Source of the DNA: an uncultured Clostridia bacterium
GTDB taxonomy: Bacteria > Bacillota > Clostridia > Peptostreptococcales > Anaerovoracaceae
Assembly (NCBI GenBank): GCA_945928865.1
Contig: CAMENZ010000008.1
Location: forward strand, 1 to 64,000
Direction: 5' to 3'
DNA length: 64,000 bases
Shown here: piece after piece, positions 36,940-46,362 of the stretch
How positions within the stretch are numbered: the stretch's first letter is position 1
Layout: every line of letters begins with the position of its first letter
Position numbers and translations under genes: made by a program
The notes under the pieces: generated by a model
The model's input: the letters and a program-made list of their open reading frames with translations, nothing else
What the model was told of the DNA's origin: nothing
The model's database searches: none

Positions 36940-37527
36940 CTATCTGGACTGAATAACCTTATCAATTAAGCCATATTCCATAGCTTCCTCTGCACTCATA
37001 AAGTTATCTCTATCCGTATCTTTCTCAATTATTTCTAATGGCTTTCCTGTATTACCAGCTAAAATCTTGTTTAATTTTTCTCTGGTCTTCAAAATCCATT
37101 CAGCATGGATTTTGATATCTTCAGCCTGTCCATTAACTCCACCTAAAGGCTGATGAATCATGATTTCTGCATTAGGAAGGGCAAATCTCTTTCCCTTCTC
37201 TCCGGCAGAAAGCAAGAAAGCTCCCATAGATGCAGCCAAGCCTACGCAAATAGTAGATACCTGCGGCTTAATATACTGCATTGTGTCATAAATAGCCATG
37301 CCTGCAGTTACAGAACCACCCGGACTATTTATATATATGGAAATATCCTTATCAGGATCCTCAGCTTCTAGGAAAAGTAGCTGCGCTACTACTAAGCTGG
37401 CAATATGTTCATCTATAGCCTCACCTATGAATATAATCCTGTCCTTTAAAAGTCTTGAATAAATATCATAGCTTCTTTCACCCCTTGAAGTCTGTTCAAT
37501 TACATAAGGTACTAATGCCATTTCCAA
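36940..37527 (-). CDS. clpP: ClpP protease subunit
   Basis: 195 residues. Serine protease of the ClpXP/ClpAP complex. The nucleophile is in [14 protein letters not shown] (near residue 97-98), the histidine in IMIHQPLGG near 122, and the aspartate in [10 protein letters not shown] near 171, the normal Ser-His-Asp set. The N-terminus [22 protein letters not shown] is the axial-loop region. It follows tig by 20 bases. Confidence 0.97.
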   Translation of the reverse strand: MEMALVPYVIEQTSRGERSYDIYSRLLKDRIIFIGEAIDEHIASLVVAQLLFLEAEDPDKDISIYINSPGGSVTAGMAIYDTMQYIKPQVSTICVGLAASMGAFLLSAGEKGKRFALPNAEIMIHQPLGGVNGQAEDIKIHAEWILKTREKLNKILAGNTGKPLEIIEKDTDRDNFMSAEEAMEYGLIDKVIQSR

Positions 37528-37547
37528 ATCCTCCTTTAAGTGCAGGA

Positions 37548-38831
37548 CTATTTAATCACTGCACTGTCAAATATAAGATCTACAGCCTTCTTAGCCTGCA
37601 TATCCTTCTTTAAATATGTAAGGTTTTCTAAACCTATAGCTTCTTTTATCTTTTCTACAGGCATCTGATACTGAGCTGCCATAGTCTTGAATTCTTCTTC
37701 CATTTCTTCGTCAGAAACTGTAAGATTCTCTGCATCTACGATTCCCTGAAGTAAAACTCTAATCTTAACTGATCTTTCAGCTTCTTCTCTAAGTTCCTCT
37801 CTTAATTCAGCATATTCCTTACCCATATACTGTAAGTACTGTTCTAAGCCTAAGCCCTGATATCTTAACTGCTGATCAACTTCCTGAGCCTTTCTGTCGA
37901 TTTCATCTTCAACCATCTGCTTAGGAGCGTCCACTTCATTAGCTTCTAATACTTTTTCTAAAGCCTTATCTTTCATCTGGCTTTCAGCACCAGCCTTAGC
38001 ATAAGATTCTAACTTTTCTCTAGTTGCCTTTTTAAGCGCATCTAAAGTATCATGTTCAGAAACATCCTGAGCAAATTCATCATCTAATTCAGGTAACTGT
38101 TCTTCTTCAATTTCATGTACTAAACAGTGGAATACAGCATCCTTACCTGCTAAATCTTCTGCATGATATTCAGTAGGGAATGTAACAGTTACATCCTTCT
38201 TTTCTCCCGGTGTTACACCTACTAACTGTTCCTCAAAGCCCGGAATAAACATTCCTGAACCTAAAGTGAGCTTCTGTCTTTCAGCAGTACCGCCTTCAAA
38301 CTGAGTTTCACCTACAAAACCGGAATAGTCAAATAAAAGAGTATCTCCATTCTGAGCAGGTCTTTCAACTAGAACCTTTCTAGCATTTCTCTTCTGTAAA
38401 GACTTGATTTCATTATCTACATCTTCCTCTTTAACTTCGAAATCTACCTTTTCAATTTCTACGCCCTTATAGTCCTTAACTTCTACCTGAGGGAAACATT
38501 CTACAGTAATAGTCACTGTAAGAGGCTCACCCTTCTTAATCTGGCTAAATTCAGCTCTAGGTCTGTCGATAACTTCTAAGTTTAATTCAGCTAATGCCTG
38601 TGGGTAATGTTCTGAAAACATTAAATCTATAGCTTCCTCAGCAAAAACACCTTCACCATAGTGGTTTTCGATAATGCTTCTTGGAGCTTTTCCTTTTCTA
38701 AATCCCGGAATTTCAAATCTGTCCTTATTAGCCTGATAAGCCTTAACCTGATAAGATTCAAATTCTTCCTTAGTGAAATCCATAGTAAATTTTACATCGT
38801 TCTTTTCTCTTGAAATAAATGTTGCTTTCAT
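37548..38831 (-). CDS. tig: trigger factor
   Basis: 427 residues from ATG at 38831, which has AGGAGG 10 bases upstream; 16 codons further upstream the frame is open without a better site. Ribosome-associated chaperone with peptidyl-prolyl isomerase activity. The ribosome-binding signature [14 protein letters not shown] is near residue 42; the FKBP-type PPIase part (about 150-245) includes [13 protein letters not shown]; the helical C-terminal chaperone domain follows. It leads the tig-clpP-clpX operon and has a SigA-like promoter upstream. Confidence 0.97.
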   Translation of the reverse strand: MKATFISREKNDVKFTMDFTKEEFESYQVKAYQANKDRFEIPGFRKGKAPRSIIENHYGEGVFAEEAIDLMFSEHYPQALAELNLEVIDRPRAEFSQIKKGEPLTVTITVECFPQVEVKDYKGVEIEKVDFEVKEEDVDNEIKSLQKRNARKVLVERPAQNGDTLLFDYSGFVGETQFEGGTAERQKLTLGSGMFIPGFEEQLVGVTPGEKKDVTVTFPTEYHAEDLAGKDAVFHCLVHEIEEEQLPELDDEFAQDVSEHDTLDALKKATREKLESYAKAGAESQMKDKALEKVLEANEVDAPKQMVEDEIDRKAQEVDQQLRYQGLGLEQYLQYMGKEYAELREELREEAERSVKIRVLLQGIVDAENLTVSDEEMEEEFKTMAAQYQMPVEKIKEAIGLENLTYLKKDMQAKKAVDLIFDSAVIK

Positions 38832-38939
38832 TAAAATATATCCTCCTGAAACTACATAAAGGGCCTTTTTATAAGCCATTTTTAATCATTTTATATATTT
38901 CCTCCTAAAAATCCTTGAAAGAGGGAACAATTTCAACCT

Positions 38940-38968
38940 ATTATACCTCAAAATCCACCCAAAGTAAA
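38940..38968 (-). promoter_or_regulatory. probable promoter of tig-clpP-clpX
   Basis: Minus strand TTTACT (38968-38963), 17-base spacer, perfect TATAAT (38945-38940), about 110 bases ahead of the tig start. A six-codon frame with its own AGGAGG (MIKNGL) lies in the leader between promoter and tig. Confidence 0.6.
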
Positions 38969-39132
38969 GGTAATATATAAGCAAAAGGCAGGTTTTTTCT
39001 GGGGTTTTCTGGATTATTCCGTTTTTTTTATAGGGATTTAATGGGTTTTTAATGAAATTATATAGAATTTAGATGATTTAATATATATTTTAGATAAAAA
39101 TAGAATTATGTTGGCTGGTTTGTGATGATTTT

Positions 39133-39296
39133 AAAATAGTGCTGGTTTTAGATTTTGTGGGAAAATGCATTATATAGGGTGAAGGAATGAAAAATAGTGC
39201 TGGTTTAAGATTTTGTTAGAAACTGCACTATATTATGTGGTCTAGAAATATTGTAAATAGTGGGTATTAGAGATTTGACTAAAAATCACACTAGAT
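39133..39296. repeat. three related stem-loop units (about 42 bases each)
   Basis: Copies start at 39133, 39191 and 39255, spaced 58-64 bases. Each begins AAATAGTG, carries AGATTTTG or GAGATTTG in the middle and ends in GCAYTATAT or CACACTAGAT. The ends pair (ATAGTGC with GCACTAT in the second copy, with a G-T pair in the first), so each unit folds into a hairpin. Confidence 0.65.
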
Positions 39297-39360
39297 AAGT
39301 TGTGGGAAATCCATAAAATCTACTATGTAACGCTATTTCAAACCTTGTATAGACTAATTC

Positions 39361-39402
39361 AGTAGTGGTACATACACAAAATCTGCTGTATGCCACTATT
39401 TT
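39361..39402. repeat. fourth stem-loop unit, opposite orientation
   Basis: TAGTGG-TA-CATACA pairs with TGTATG-CCACTA around a loop holding CAAAATCTGC. On the minus strand it starts AAAATAGTGG with AGATTTTG in the middle, so it is an inverted member of the same repeat family. Confidence 0.6.
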
Positions 39403-39444
39403 CAGCATACAAATAAGCCTATGCAGCCGAAACTCTCATAGAAA

Positions 39445-39656
39445 GTAAGGGGAAACCGTCCAACCTACAAGTTCTACCATACATTTTGACAGTGGATGCA
39501 ATTAAAATTCCTAAAAACATAAGGGGAAATCAACTGAAAACTATGGTAACGCAAGGCAAAATCCTTCCCCCCCTTATGTTTTGGTACTTTTCGGCTTGCA
39601 CGGTGTTTAAAATGTATGGTAGAACAGAGGGAAATCCTTGATACCCCTTATGTTTT
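39445..39656. repeat. nested inverted repeats, possible decayed MITE
   Basis: A perfect 17-bp inverted repeat GTTCTACCATACATTTT (39471-39487) and its complement (39609-39625) surround a second perfect 13-bp pair: AAAACATAAGGGG (39514-39526) and CCCCTTATGTTTT (39570-39582), the latter repeated again at 39644-39656. GTAAGGGGAAA at 39445 resembles the same block. No transposase is encoded. Confidence 0.65.
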
Positions 39657-39864
39657 AAATCCTTATTAAGTACTTCTTCCTTAATTTCATAAGTTCCGGA
39701 AGCAGGCTTTGGTAAAAAGATTGTAGATTTTGTCAATATATTTTGAATTTTTATGCGACAGTTTTGTTAAAATTTCAAGTAATTTTTTATCACTATATTA
39801 CTATTTATAACAAAAAAGAGCCAGACATCTGACTCTAATAAAACACCCCTGTTTTATATATTTT

Positions 39865-40677
39865 TTATATACAGCACATAACCGGCAGCCCTAATCTAAA
39901 ACCACTACAGCATAGGCTTAAACAAGAAATTGTCGCACATGTATTTAAGCAGTAACCCATAGGCTGATTAGCCGGATTTCCTCCATAATAGGCACTTCGT
40001 CTCTGATACCTGCTTTCACTTCCTGTGAGCTGATCCAACAATCTCCTATAATTCAAATTATTGGGTTCTAAAGCACAAGCAGCTTTGGCATTTTCCACAG
40101 CTATACCATTATTACCGATTCTGTAATTTGCTAAAGCATAATAGTAGAACCACTTGGCTTCCCTTTTTTCTTCCGGAATCTGGCTTAATACATTGATTCC
40201 CTCTCTAAAAAAGCCATTGTTTATATAGTGCACTGCCGACTCAAAATATGCCGACTCCTGATTTCCCGAATTAAAGCCGGTATTTCCCGCCCCGCCATAA
40301 CCGTTATAACCATTGCCACCGTTACCACCGTTACCATAAACACTCCCGAAAAATTCTTCCCAAAACTGAGTAAAATCCCCTCTGTAATAGGAACCTGTAT
40401 AGCCTTCACCATAGGGTTGCTGGCTTCCATACGTACCGGCATCATTAAAGATTTTTCCCTGCTTCTGGTCCATCACCATATTATAGGCTTGCTGAACCTC
40501 CTTAAATCTTTCCTCAAATTCCGCCTGTCTAGGGTTTCCTACATTGGCATCCGGATGATACTTTCTGGAAAGCTGTCTATATGCTCTTTTTATTTCCTCT
40601 TCACTGGCATCATAGCCTATATTCAAAACCTTATACGGATCCATTAATCTTACTCTTTTCCCCCTTGGCTTTTTCAT
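39865..40677 (-). CDS. DnaJ-domain protein with Gly-rich linker
   Basis: 270 residues from 40677, or 259 from the ATG at 40644 (MDPYKVLNI), which starts the J-domain directly. The J-domain has SRKYHPDANVG with the HPD motif that stimulates DnaK. A Gly/Asn/Tyr-rich linker (about 112-135, YGNGGNGGNGYNGYGG) leads to a helical, TPR-like part (WFYYYALANYRIGNNGIAVENA) and a cysteine-rich hydrophobic C-terminus (CLNTCATISCLSLCC). The full DnaJ zinc-finger and C-terminal domains are absent, so it is a specialised J-protein, possibly membrane associated. It overlaps the upstream DUF5685 gene, suggesting coupled translation. Confidence 0.85.
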   Translation of the reverse strand: MKKPRGKRVRLMDPYKVLNIGYDASEEEIKRAYRQLSRKYHPDANVGNPRQAEFEERFKEVQQAYNMVMDQKQGKIFNDAGTYGSQQPYGEGYTGSYYRGDFTQFWEEFFGSVYGNGGNGGNGYNGYGGAGNTGFNSGNQESAYFESAVHYINNGFFREGINVLSQIPEEKREAKWFYYYALANYRIGNNGIAVENAKAACALEPNNLNYRRLLDQLTGSESRYQRRSAYYGGNPANQPMGYCLNTCATISCLSLCCSGFRLGLPVMCCI

Positions 40678-41473
40678 ACCTGCCCCAAACTCCGGAATAA
40701 AGAATATTTCTCAATATTTCTACATTTTCCAGCAGAGGCAACCTTTCAAAGCTGTCAGTACATTCTCCTATCATAAGCATTAGCATATCTAATACATTTT
40801 TATCAAAATCTTTTTCTTTATATATTTCTTTATATGGGTTATAGGCTCCCTTTTTTACATCTCTTTCCACATCTTCATAAGCATCTAAAAGATATATAAA
40901 TTTTCCTAAGTAAAAACCTATCCTATATAAATCTCTTTTCCACACATCATCTTTGTATGAAAAAACAGCTCCCATAATTTCTCCGAAAACCTTAGCCACC
41001 TTGTCCATAGGCATTTCCTGAGCGTTTTCCACGATTGAAAGCATATTCATTTTCTTTTCCACAAAACCTGCCATTTCCGGATATTGCTTTTCAATGACCC
41101 TTACTCTTCGGTGAAGTAATGATGCGTAGATTTTGCGACTTAATTTATGTTCATCATGCCAATCGTCCATACATTTATAATATGCAAGTAAGACGCACAT
41201 ATCTGCACAATAATCTGTAATTTCACTGCTTCTTACTTGATTTTGGCATTTGAAAGGATGTACCATACAACGCCTGCACTGATTTTCTTCCTGCTTATCA
41301 TATAAATCTGATAAAAGCATAATTAGAAAAGTCATATCATAGTTTAAGGTAAGCCTGCCTAAAAATCCATGTCTTTCCTTTAAACTATGGCATAGTCCAC
41401 AGTAATAGCTTCTGTATTTTTCAAATTCTTTTATTCTAAGTTCCGGCTTATTAACGATAACATATCCAAACAC
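40631..41473 (-). CDS. DUF5685 family protein
   Basis: 280 residues, mostly helical. The N-terminus MFGYVIVNKPELRIKEFEKY and the cysteine motif YYCGLCHSLKERHG, followed by CRRCMVHPFKC, match the DUF5685 family, found in Firmicutes and often encoded next to a J-domain protein. The paired cysteines suggest metal binding. Function is unknown. No signal peptide is visible. The end overlaps the DnaJ-like gene. Confidence 0.8.
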   Translation of the reverse strand: MFGYVIVNKPELRIKEFEKYRSYYCGLCHSLKERHGFLGRLTLNYDMTFLIMLLSDLYDKQEENQCRRCMVHPFKCQNQVRSSEITDYCADMCVLLAYYKCMDDWHDEHKLSRKIYASLLHRRVRVIEKQYPEMAGFVEKKMNMLSIVENAQEMPMDKVAKVFGEIMGAVFSYKDDVWKRDLYRIGFYLGKFIYLLDAYEDVERDVKKGAYNPYKEIYKEKDFDKNVLDMLMLMIGECTDSFERLPLLENVEILRNILYSGVWGRYEKAKGEKSKINGSV

Positions 41474-41540
41474 AGTCCATTACTCCCTTTCATATCTTTT
41501 ACAAAATCCTTATTTTGCAACAGTTCTAATATAACACAAA

Positions 41541-41564
41541 AAAAGTACACTTGCGTGTACTTTT
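41541..41564 (-). terminator. intrinsic terminator after the serpin gene
   Basis: Perfect 10-bp stem AAAAGTACAC/GTGTACTTTT with a 4-base loop and further T residues on the minus strand, 34 bases after the serpin stop codon. Confidence 0.85.
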
Positions 41565-41598
41565 AGTGAAAGCTTTTAGATAAAGCTATGGTTTTTAT

Positions 41599-42930
41599 TT
41601 AATGGATTTTAGCTACTGTTCCTATGAATACAGGCATGTGGCTAACATTATCCATAATTGCATATATAAATGGTCTATCTAATCTTACAGTATATTCTTC
41701 TGTAGGGGCTACAGAGGTACACTTGCCGATTACTACTGCAGTAGCAGCTGCCGCCTTAGTACCTTCTCTATCTAACTGAATGAAAGTTTTATGTTTAATA
41801 TCCTGCACATAAGCATTTTCACATGTAGCTATCTTAAACATGTTTCTAAGATCAGCTTTCTTAGAATCAAAGACTTCCTTAACTCCCATAGCTTCAAAAG
41901 CCTTCTTCACATTATCTTCTGTATATTCTGATTTGAATTCAGGAATTACAGCATTTACATTTCCATACTTAGCATACTTAGTAAACAAGTTTCTAAACTT
42001 ACTACCATTTAAGCCTTTTACATATTCCTCTAAACTTACTCCTTCTTTAGGAAGCAATGCTACGAAATAGTATCCATCTTTATATTCCTTAGTAAAACCT
42101 GTAACCTTTTTATTTTCAATATAGAGATCTTCTTTAGAATGAAGCATAGTAACTTTTTCCTTAGTTCCATCTCCCCTTGTAAATTCTTCGTCCTTTACTA
42201 CATTTTCATCTTTATATTCATCTCTCCAAGTTCCCTGAAAAGCGATGGCATTAATTAAAAGACTAATTGTATCCGGTTCAAATTTCTCAAACATTTTTTT
42301 AATCATTCCATCTGTGTTTTTATCTATCCACTGATTTACCTGATCCACAGTTGTCTGATCAAATTTTGCCATAAAAAGATCTGCTCCGTAAACGCCTGTA
42401 ATCTTATCTAAAAAGGCTTCTTTAAGGCGAAAAGATCTCTCAGTTTCCTTAAACCAAAGGGAATTACCTATATGCAGTTTAGATTCTTTATTAGCCTTCT
42501 GCATTGTGCTCCAAGCTTTTAACCACTTATTCAAAGTATTAGCCTTTACATTTAAAAGTTTAGCGATTTCCTTTTCACTATTGCCCTGAACACCATTTTC
42601 AAGCATTCCTAATGCCATAATCATAGATAAAGGTGAAATCATCATATTGTCCTTAGATAAATTCTTATATCCTGCTAAGGTTTTAAATGTATCAATGGAG
42701 AAATTCTGTAAACCTTTTTGAGTTTTAGGCATTTTATTCAATCTATTCCATGCCTCATCATATTTGTCCTGATCAGTTTTAATTTCGGTAGCCTTAGTTT
42801 TTTCATTAACTGAAATATTATTACCTATATCAACCACACTGCCCTTCTTAAATCCCTGTACCTGCTTTCCGCAAGCAGCTAAGGAAATCATTAAAATGCC
42901 TGCCATGAACCCTGCTACTATTTTTTTCAT
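41599..42930 (-). CDS. serpin-family protease inhibitor lipoprotein
   Basis: 443 residues. Lipoprotein signal with lipobox LAAC (Cys20). The serpin fold spans about 60-443: NMMISPLSMIMALGMLENG, NAIAFQGTW, and the terminal YTVRLDRPFIYAIMDN. The reactive-centre hinge is EGTKAAAATA, the small-residue pattern of inhibitory serpins; counting from the hinge puts P1 near Lys-Cys-Thr (GKCTS), Cys being the best guess. Such proteins trap serine or cysteine proteases covalently. Anchored outside the membrane, it would guard the cell against host or competitor proteases. It is the last gene of an ECF sigma/anti-sigma operon, 12 bases after the anti-sigma-like gene. Confidence 0.93.
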   Translation of the reverse strand: MKKIVAGFMAGILMISLAACGKQVQGFKKGSVVDIGNNISVNEKTKATEIKTDQDKYDEAWNRLNKMPKTQKGLQNFSIDTFKTLAGYKNLSKDNMMISPLSMIMALGMLENGVQGNSEKEIAKLLNVKANTLNKWLKAWSTMQKANKESKLHIGNSLWFKETERSFRLKEAFLDKITGVYGADLFMAKFDQTTVDQVNQWIDKNTDGMIKKMFEKFEPDTISLLINAIAFQGTWRDEYKDENVVKDEEFTRGDGTKEKVTMLHSKEDLYIENKKVTGFTKEYKDGYYFVALLPKEGVSLEEYVKGLNGSKFRNLFTKYAKYGNVNAVIPEFKSEYTEDNVKKAFEAMGVKEVFDSKKADLRNMFKIATCENAYVQDIKHKTFIQLDREGTKAAAATAVVIGKCTSVAPTEEYTVRLDRPFIYAIMDNVSHMPVFIGTVAKIH

Positions 42931-42942
42931 TTCTCGTACCTC

Positions 42943-43527
42943 CTAAAATTTCGGCAATGTAATATTGCCTTTTAAATACCAACTTTTGCTGTTTAATTTA
43001 TTATCCTTATCAACTTCGTTGTAGATAATCATAATATAATCTTCTGTAGTTTCCCCTTTATCTATAAAATCCAATTCTTCTTCACTTAGAAAATCCTGTT
43101 TATCTAAGGTATCAATCCAAGTAAGAACCTTTTCTATAGTTTGATTATCCTTATATATTATGTCCTGATTCTCATCATAATTTTCCTTAAAGAAATTTAT
43201 GCTGAGTTCTGTTTCCATATGCATCTTCTTAGTATCACTTAAATCCGAATCCTTATTTTTTTTCTGACTTTCTCCCTGTTTATCACATTCACCCATACTA
43301 TATGTGGCTACTGTCATTCTACCTTCATTAATAGTCTCTCGAATCTTTTCCTGTTCTAAATGTCTACTATATGCAGTGAAAACTCCCACAGTTAAAATTA
43401 AGCAAGCGGCTAAGGAGCTTACATATCTAAAGGTTCTTCTCATCTTAGCCTTACGCTTACTTTCTTCTATTTGTCTTAGCTTGGCTTTGTTGAAAACGCT
43501 TTCAGTAAACTCTTCTCTAGTTTTCAT
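42943..43527 (-). CDS. putative anti-sigma factor, single-pass membrane protein
   Basis: 194 residues. A basic cytoplasmic region (1-32), one membrane helix (about 33-52, VSSLAACLILTVGVFTAY) and an external acidic domain. The topology and position, overlapping the end of the sigma gene by 11 bases, are typical of anti-sigma factors; no zinc-binding ZAS motif is present and no family can be named. The external domain may sense the signal that induces the serpin. Assignment rests on context. Confidence 0.65.
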   Translation of the reverse strand: MKTREEFTESVFNKAKLRQIEESKRKAKMRRTFRYVSSLAACLILTVGVFTAYSRHLEQEKIRETINEGRMTVATYSMGECDKQGESQKKNKDSDLSDTKKMHMETELSINFFKENYDENQDIIYKDNQTIEKVLTWIDTLDKQDFLSEEELDFIDKGETTEDYIMIIYNEVDKDNKLNSKSWYLKGNITLPKF

Positions 43528-44029
43528 TTCTTATCTCCCCCTCTAATATTTTTCGAAGCTCCTGCTTCCCCCGATAGACTAAGTTTTCTATCTGTTTTTT
43601 AGATTTACCCATAACCTTGCCTGCTTCTTCATAGGAAAGTTCATCTAAATAAACCAGGTGTACAGCTATTCTATATTCATCCTTAATCCTATTCATAGCC
43701 TTATACAGTGCCATTTTTCTTTCTTCTCTAAGGAATTCCACTTCCGGAAGATTCTCCGAATAAGTTTCTTCCGCTCCCACTATTTTAATATGGGATTCCT
43801 TAACCTTAGAATGTCTAATATAGTCAATCGCCTTGTTTTTACCTATGCTATATAAATATGTTTTTTCCGAAGATGCCCCCTTAAAGCCTTTAGGATTAAC
43901 AATAAGTTCTACAAAAACATCCTCTGCTAAATCCTCAGCTACATCTAAATCATTTACATACCTATGTATGAAAAAAATCAAGCCTTCCCTGTATAACCCT
44001 ATGAGTTCTTCTATCTTGCCCCTATCCAT
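43517..44029 (-). CDS. ECF-type RNA polymerase sigma factor
   Basis: 170 residues. Region 2: LYREGLIFFIHRYVNDLDVAEDLAEDVFVELIVNP and KTYLYSIGKNKAIDYIRHSK; region 4: IKDEYRIAVHLVYLDELSYEEAGKVMGKSKKQIENLVYRGKQELRK with the helix-turn-helix. It differs from the SigV-like factor at 5080. The ATG has AAGGGG only about 16 bases upstream, so translation start is uncertain. It heads the sigma/anti-sigma/serpin operon; a TGAGGG-N17-CGACTA-like element upstream could be an ECF promoter, but this is weak. Confidence 0.85.
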   Translation of the reverse strand: MDRGKIEELIGLYREGLIFFIHRYVNDLDVAEDLAEDVFVELIVNPKGFKGASSEKTYLYSIGKNKAIDYIRHSKVKESHIKIVGAEETYSENLPEVEFLREERKMALYKAMNRIKDEYRIAVHLVYLDELSYEEAGKVMGKSKKQIENLVYRGKQELRKILEGEIRNEN

Positions 44030-44141
44030 GGATATATCTTATATCCCCTTTCATATATTAGTCGCTTAAAATTAAAAATACCCTCACCTAATTTTCAAAA
44101 AATATATATTTTTTTAATTTTCTTCAATTCTATTAGATATT

Positions 44142-45002
44142 TTATTTAATGTTAGAATTCCTATCTAACCTACATCTATCTGTCAGTTTCCATAAAACTT
44201 CTTCAAAATGCACTCCGTACCAATGTTCCTTATCTTTAACCGTATTCTCAATACATGCTGTAATAAAATCTATAGTTTTAGAGGCAGACTCTTTTAGACT
44301 TAAGCCTGATAACCAATATCCTGCAAAGGTAGATGCGAACAAATCTCCTGTACCATGGAACATACGGTCATATCTCTTATGACTAAAATAATAGTAATCG
44401 CCTTCTTCTAAAATAGCAGCTCCGGTTTCATCTTCTTTAAAACTGATTCCAGTAATTACTACATTTCTAGGCCCTAAAACACTTAAAGCTTCTAAAACTT
44501 CTTTAACATAGGCCTCATCATACCCTGTTTCCTGAAACTCTATTCCGGTCAACAAACAAGCCTCTGTCAAGTTAGGCAAAATCACCTGAGCTTCCTTTAT
44601 TAGACCTTTCATCTTCTCTACATAAACACTGTCAAATCCGCTATATAGCTCTCCATTGTCACCCATTACAGGGTCAATAACGACCTTGCCCTCATCCTTC
44701 AAAAAGTTTTTAATAATACTATTTACAAAATCTATCTGCTCATGATTACCTAAATAACCTGTATAAATAGCATCAAAATTTATGCTCATCTTTTTCCAGT
44801 GTTGACAAATCGCAGATATATCCGAACTTAAATCTCTAAAGGTAAAGTCCTTAAACTGTCCTCCTGTATGAGTAGATAGAACTGCGGTAGGAAGGACACA
44901 AGTTTCATGACCTAAAGCGGATAGCACAGGCAATGCTACTGTTATGGAGCACTGACCTACACAGGATACATCTTGAATTGTTAAAATTCTCTTACTTGCC
45001 AT
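44142..45002 (-). CDS. pdxY: pyridoxal/pyridoxamine kinase
   Basis: 286 residues from ATG at 45002 (MASKRILTIQDVSCVGQCS); a GTG five codons upstream overlaps the dynamin gene. Ribokinase-superfamily enzyme phosphorylating pyridoxal and pyridoxamine in the B6 salvage route. Motifs: QDVSCVGQCSITVALPVLSALG, the GYLGNHEQ loop, VIDPVMGDNGELYSGFD, ILPNLTEACLLTG and the anion-hole FHGTGDLFASTFAG near residue 225. It follows the dynamin-like gene without a gap. Confidence 0.9.
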   Translation of the reverse strand: MASKRILTIQDVSCVGQCSITVALPVLSALGHETCVLPTAVLSTHTGGQFKDFTFRDLSSDISAICQHWKKMSINFDAIYTGYLGNHEQIDFVNSIIKNFLKDEGKVVIDPVMGDNGELYSGFDSVYVEKMKGLIKEAQVILPNLTEACLLTGIEFQETGYDEAYVKEVLEALSVLGPRNVVITGISFKEDETGAAILEEGDYYYFSHKRYDRMFHGTGDLFASTFAGYWLSGLSLKESASKTIDFITACIENTVKDKEHWYGVHFEEVLWKLTDRCRLDRNSNIK

Positions 45003-45009
45003 ACTTAAC

Positions 45010-46362
45010 TTAGCCACAATTTACTTCTTTAAATTCCGGCTTCTTCTCCCTATTTATTCTGTCCTGTTCTTCTTTACTTCTAACTAACTCAGTTCTAAGT
45101 CTTATAAGCCTTCTAGTTAGAGCATTAACTTCATAAATTCGCTTAGTAATTATAAATGCATCCTCTTCACGATACATAAAAATGCCTCTCAAAGTCGAAA
45201 TCAACTCTTCCCCTAAGGCTCTTACCGCCTGTCCAAAATCTTCAGATAGGTTCCTCTTTCCATCTTCATCTACCTTTCCTCCCCTAAAGAAGTCTACGGT
45301 AGAAATGTCATAATAATAATCTATGCCGAAAAGTTCTTCTATCTTGGCTGAAAATCTATTTTTAATATCATTGAGCTGTGCTTCTAACATTCTGGGATTA
45401 CTTTTAAACTGTTCTCCAAAAGTCGGAGCTTCCTCATTAACTCCCTCTACAAACTCTACCAACTCATTAAAGGTTCTGTCAAATTCCTTATGAGTCATCT
45501 GCAAAGTTCTCCTATAAAGGCTTATCTGAGATAAAGCCGAAGCTCCTATATCCTTCATCTTAAGAGCTGCTGACTGGGCTATAATATCACGAACTGTTGT
45601 CTGACAGTCCTTTAAAATTGCTGCCTTAAGTTCTTCTATTCCTATGGACTTTTTAGCACTTATAGGGAACAGTTGAACTTCTTCTACTTCCATAATTTGA
45701 CTTAGAAGTTTTCTGCAATAAGCTAAATATTCTTCTAAATCCTCATCATCTATAGCATCTATTTTATTTACTGCAAAATAAAACTTTGCAGCATATTCCT
45801 TAGCATTCTTTAAAAACTCTATTTCTATTTGATTAATAGGGCTATCTACACTTAAAAGGAAAATAACTCCGTCACTCTCTTTAACATAGGAATAAGCGGC
45901 ATCAGTATTTTTTTGATGAATAGAACCTACACCCGGCGTGTCTACGAAGGTTAACCCTTCCTTTAAGAAATCGGAAGGACAATAAATCTCAACCTGACTT
46001 ACACCTAAGTGATTATCGTTGTTTTCCTGTTCATTTATATATGTAGACATTTCTTCAAAAGGAATTTCCTTTACGATACCATTGTCAAATCTGACAGTTG
46101 CTGCCTTCTCACCGTATTCCACAGTAGTAACTACTGCTGTTACAGGAACAATTCCTATGGGTAATATCTTATCCCCCAGAATTGAGTTCACAGTATAACT
46201 CTTTCCACGCTTAAACTGTCCTATTACAGATATGGTAATTTTATCATTTTCTAGTTTATTTATGAGTTCTCTTGTGCGGGCAAGTTCTCCCTTAGTTAAC
46301 TCATACTCCGAAAAGATTTCTTCCATCTCTTTAGTTATTTCTAAAATTGGTCTTATACTCAT
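45010..46362 (-). CDS. dynamin-family GTPase
   Basis: 450 residues. G1 is VIGQFKRGKSYTVNSILG near residue 46, G2 around VTTVEYG, G3 VDTPGVGS near 140, G4 AVNKIDAID near 197. The remainder is helical (about 260-450), fitting the stalk/neck of bacterial dynamin-like proteins, which remodel or protect membranes. No transmembrane segment is evident, unlike some bacterial dynamins. The ATG overlaps the ferredoxin-like stop (ATGA), indicating tight coupling. Bacterial dynamins often come in pairs; here only one is seen. Confidence 0.85.
   Translation of the reverse strand: MSIRPILEITKEMEEIFSEYELTKGELARTRELINKLENDKITISVIGQFKRGKSYTVNSILGDKILPIGIVPVTAVVTTVEYGEKAATVRFDNGIVKEIPFEEMSTYINEQENNDNHLGVSQVEIYCPSDFLKEGLTFVDTPGVGSIHQKNTDAAYSYVKESDGVIFLLSVDSPINQIEIEFLKNAKEYAAKFYFAVNKIDAIDDEDLEEYLAYCRKLLSQIMEVEEVQLFPISAKKSIGIEELKAAILKDCQTTVRDIIAQSAALKMKDIGASALSQISLYRRTLQMTHKEFDRTFNELVEFVEGVNEEAPTFGEQFKSNPRMLEAQLNDIKNRFSAKIEELFGIDYYYDISTVDFFRGGKVDEDGKRNLSEDFGQAVRALGEELISTLRGIFMYREEDAFIITKRIYEVNALTRRLIRLRTELVRSKEEQDRINREKKPEFKEVNCG

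Larger units (their letters stand above)
38970..39864. other. gene-free repeat-rich stretch between tig and the DnaJ-domain gene
   Basis: Nearly 900 bases without a convincing gene. It contains a family of stem-loop repeats (39133-39402) and a nested inverted-repeat structure (39445-39656), listed separately. A 68-codon frame at 39736-39530 runs through the second structure and is not considered a gene. Confidence 0.7.

Noticed and set aside
33212..38968. CIRCE or CtsR operators ahead of lon, clpP or tig
   Set aside because: I looked for the TTAGCACTC-N9-GAGTGCTAA and GGTCAAA-type repeats in the upstream regions and did not see them.
39530..39736. 68-codon frame on the minus strand
   Set aside because: It runs through the nested inverted repeats, has no convincing ribosome site, and its product looks like translated repeat DNA.
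40228..40647. 139-codon frame on the plus strand
   Set aside because: It is antisense to the J-domain gene and its Gly/Asn-rich linker; composition follows the opposite strand and no start signal is seen.
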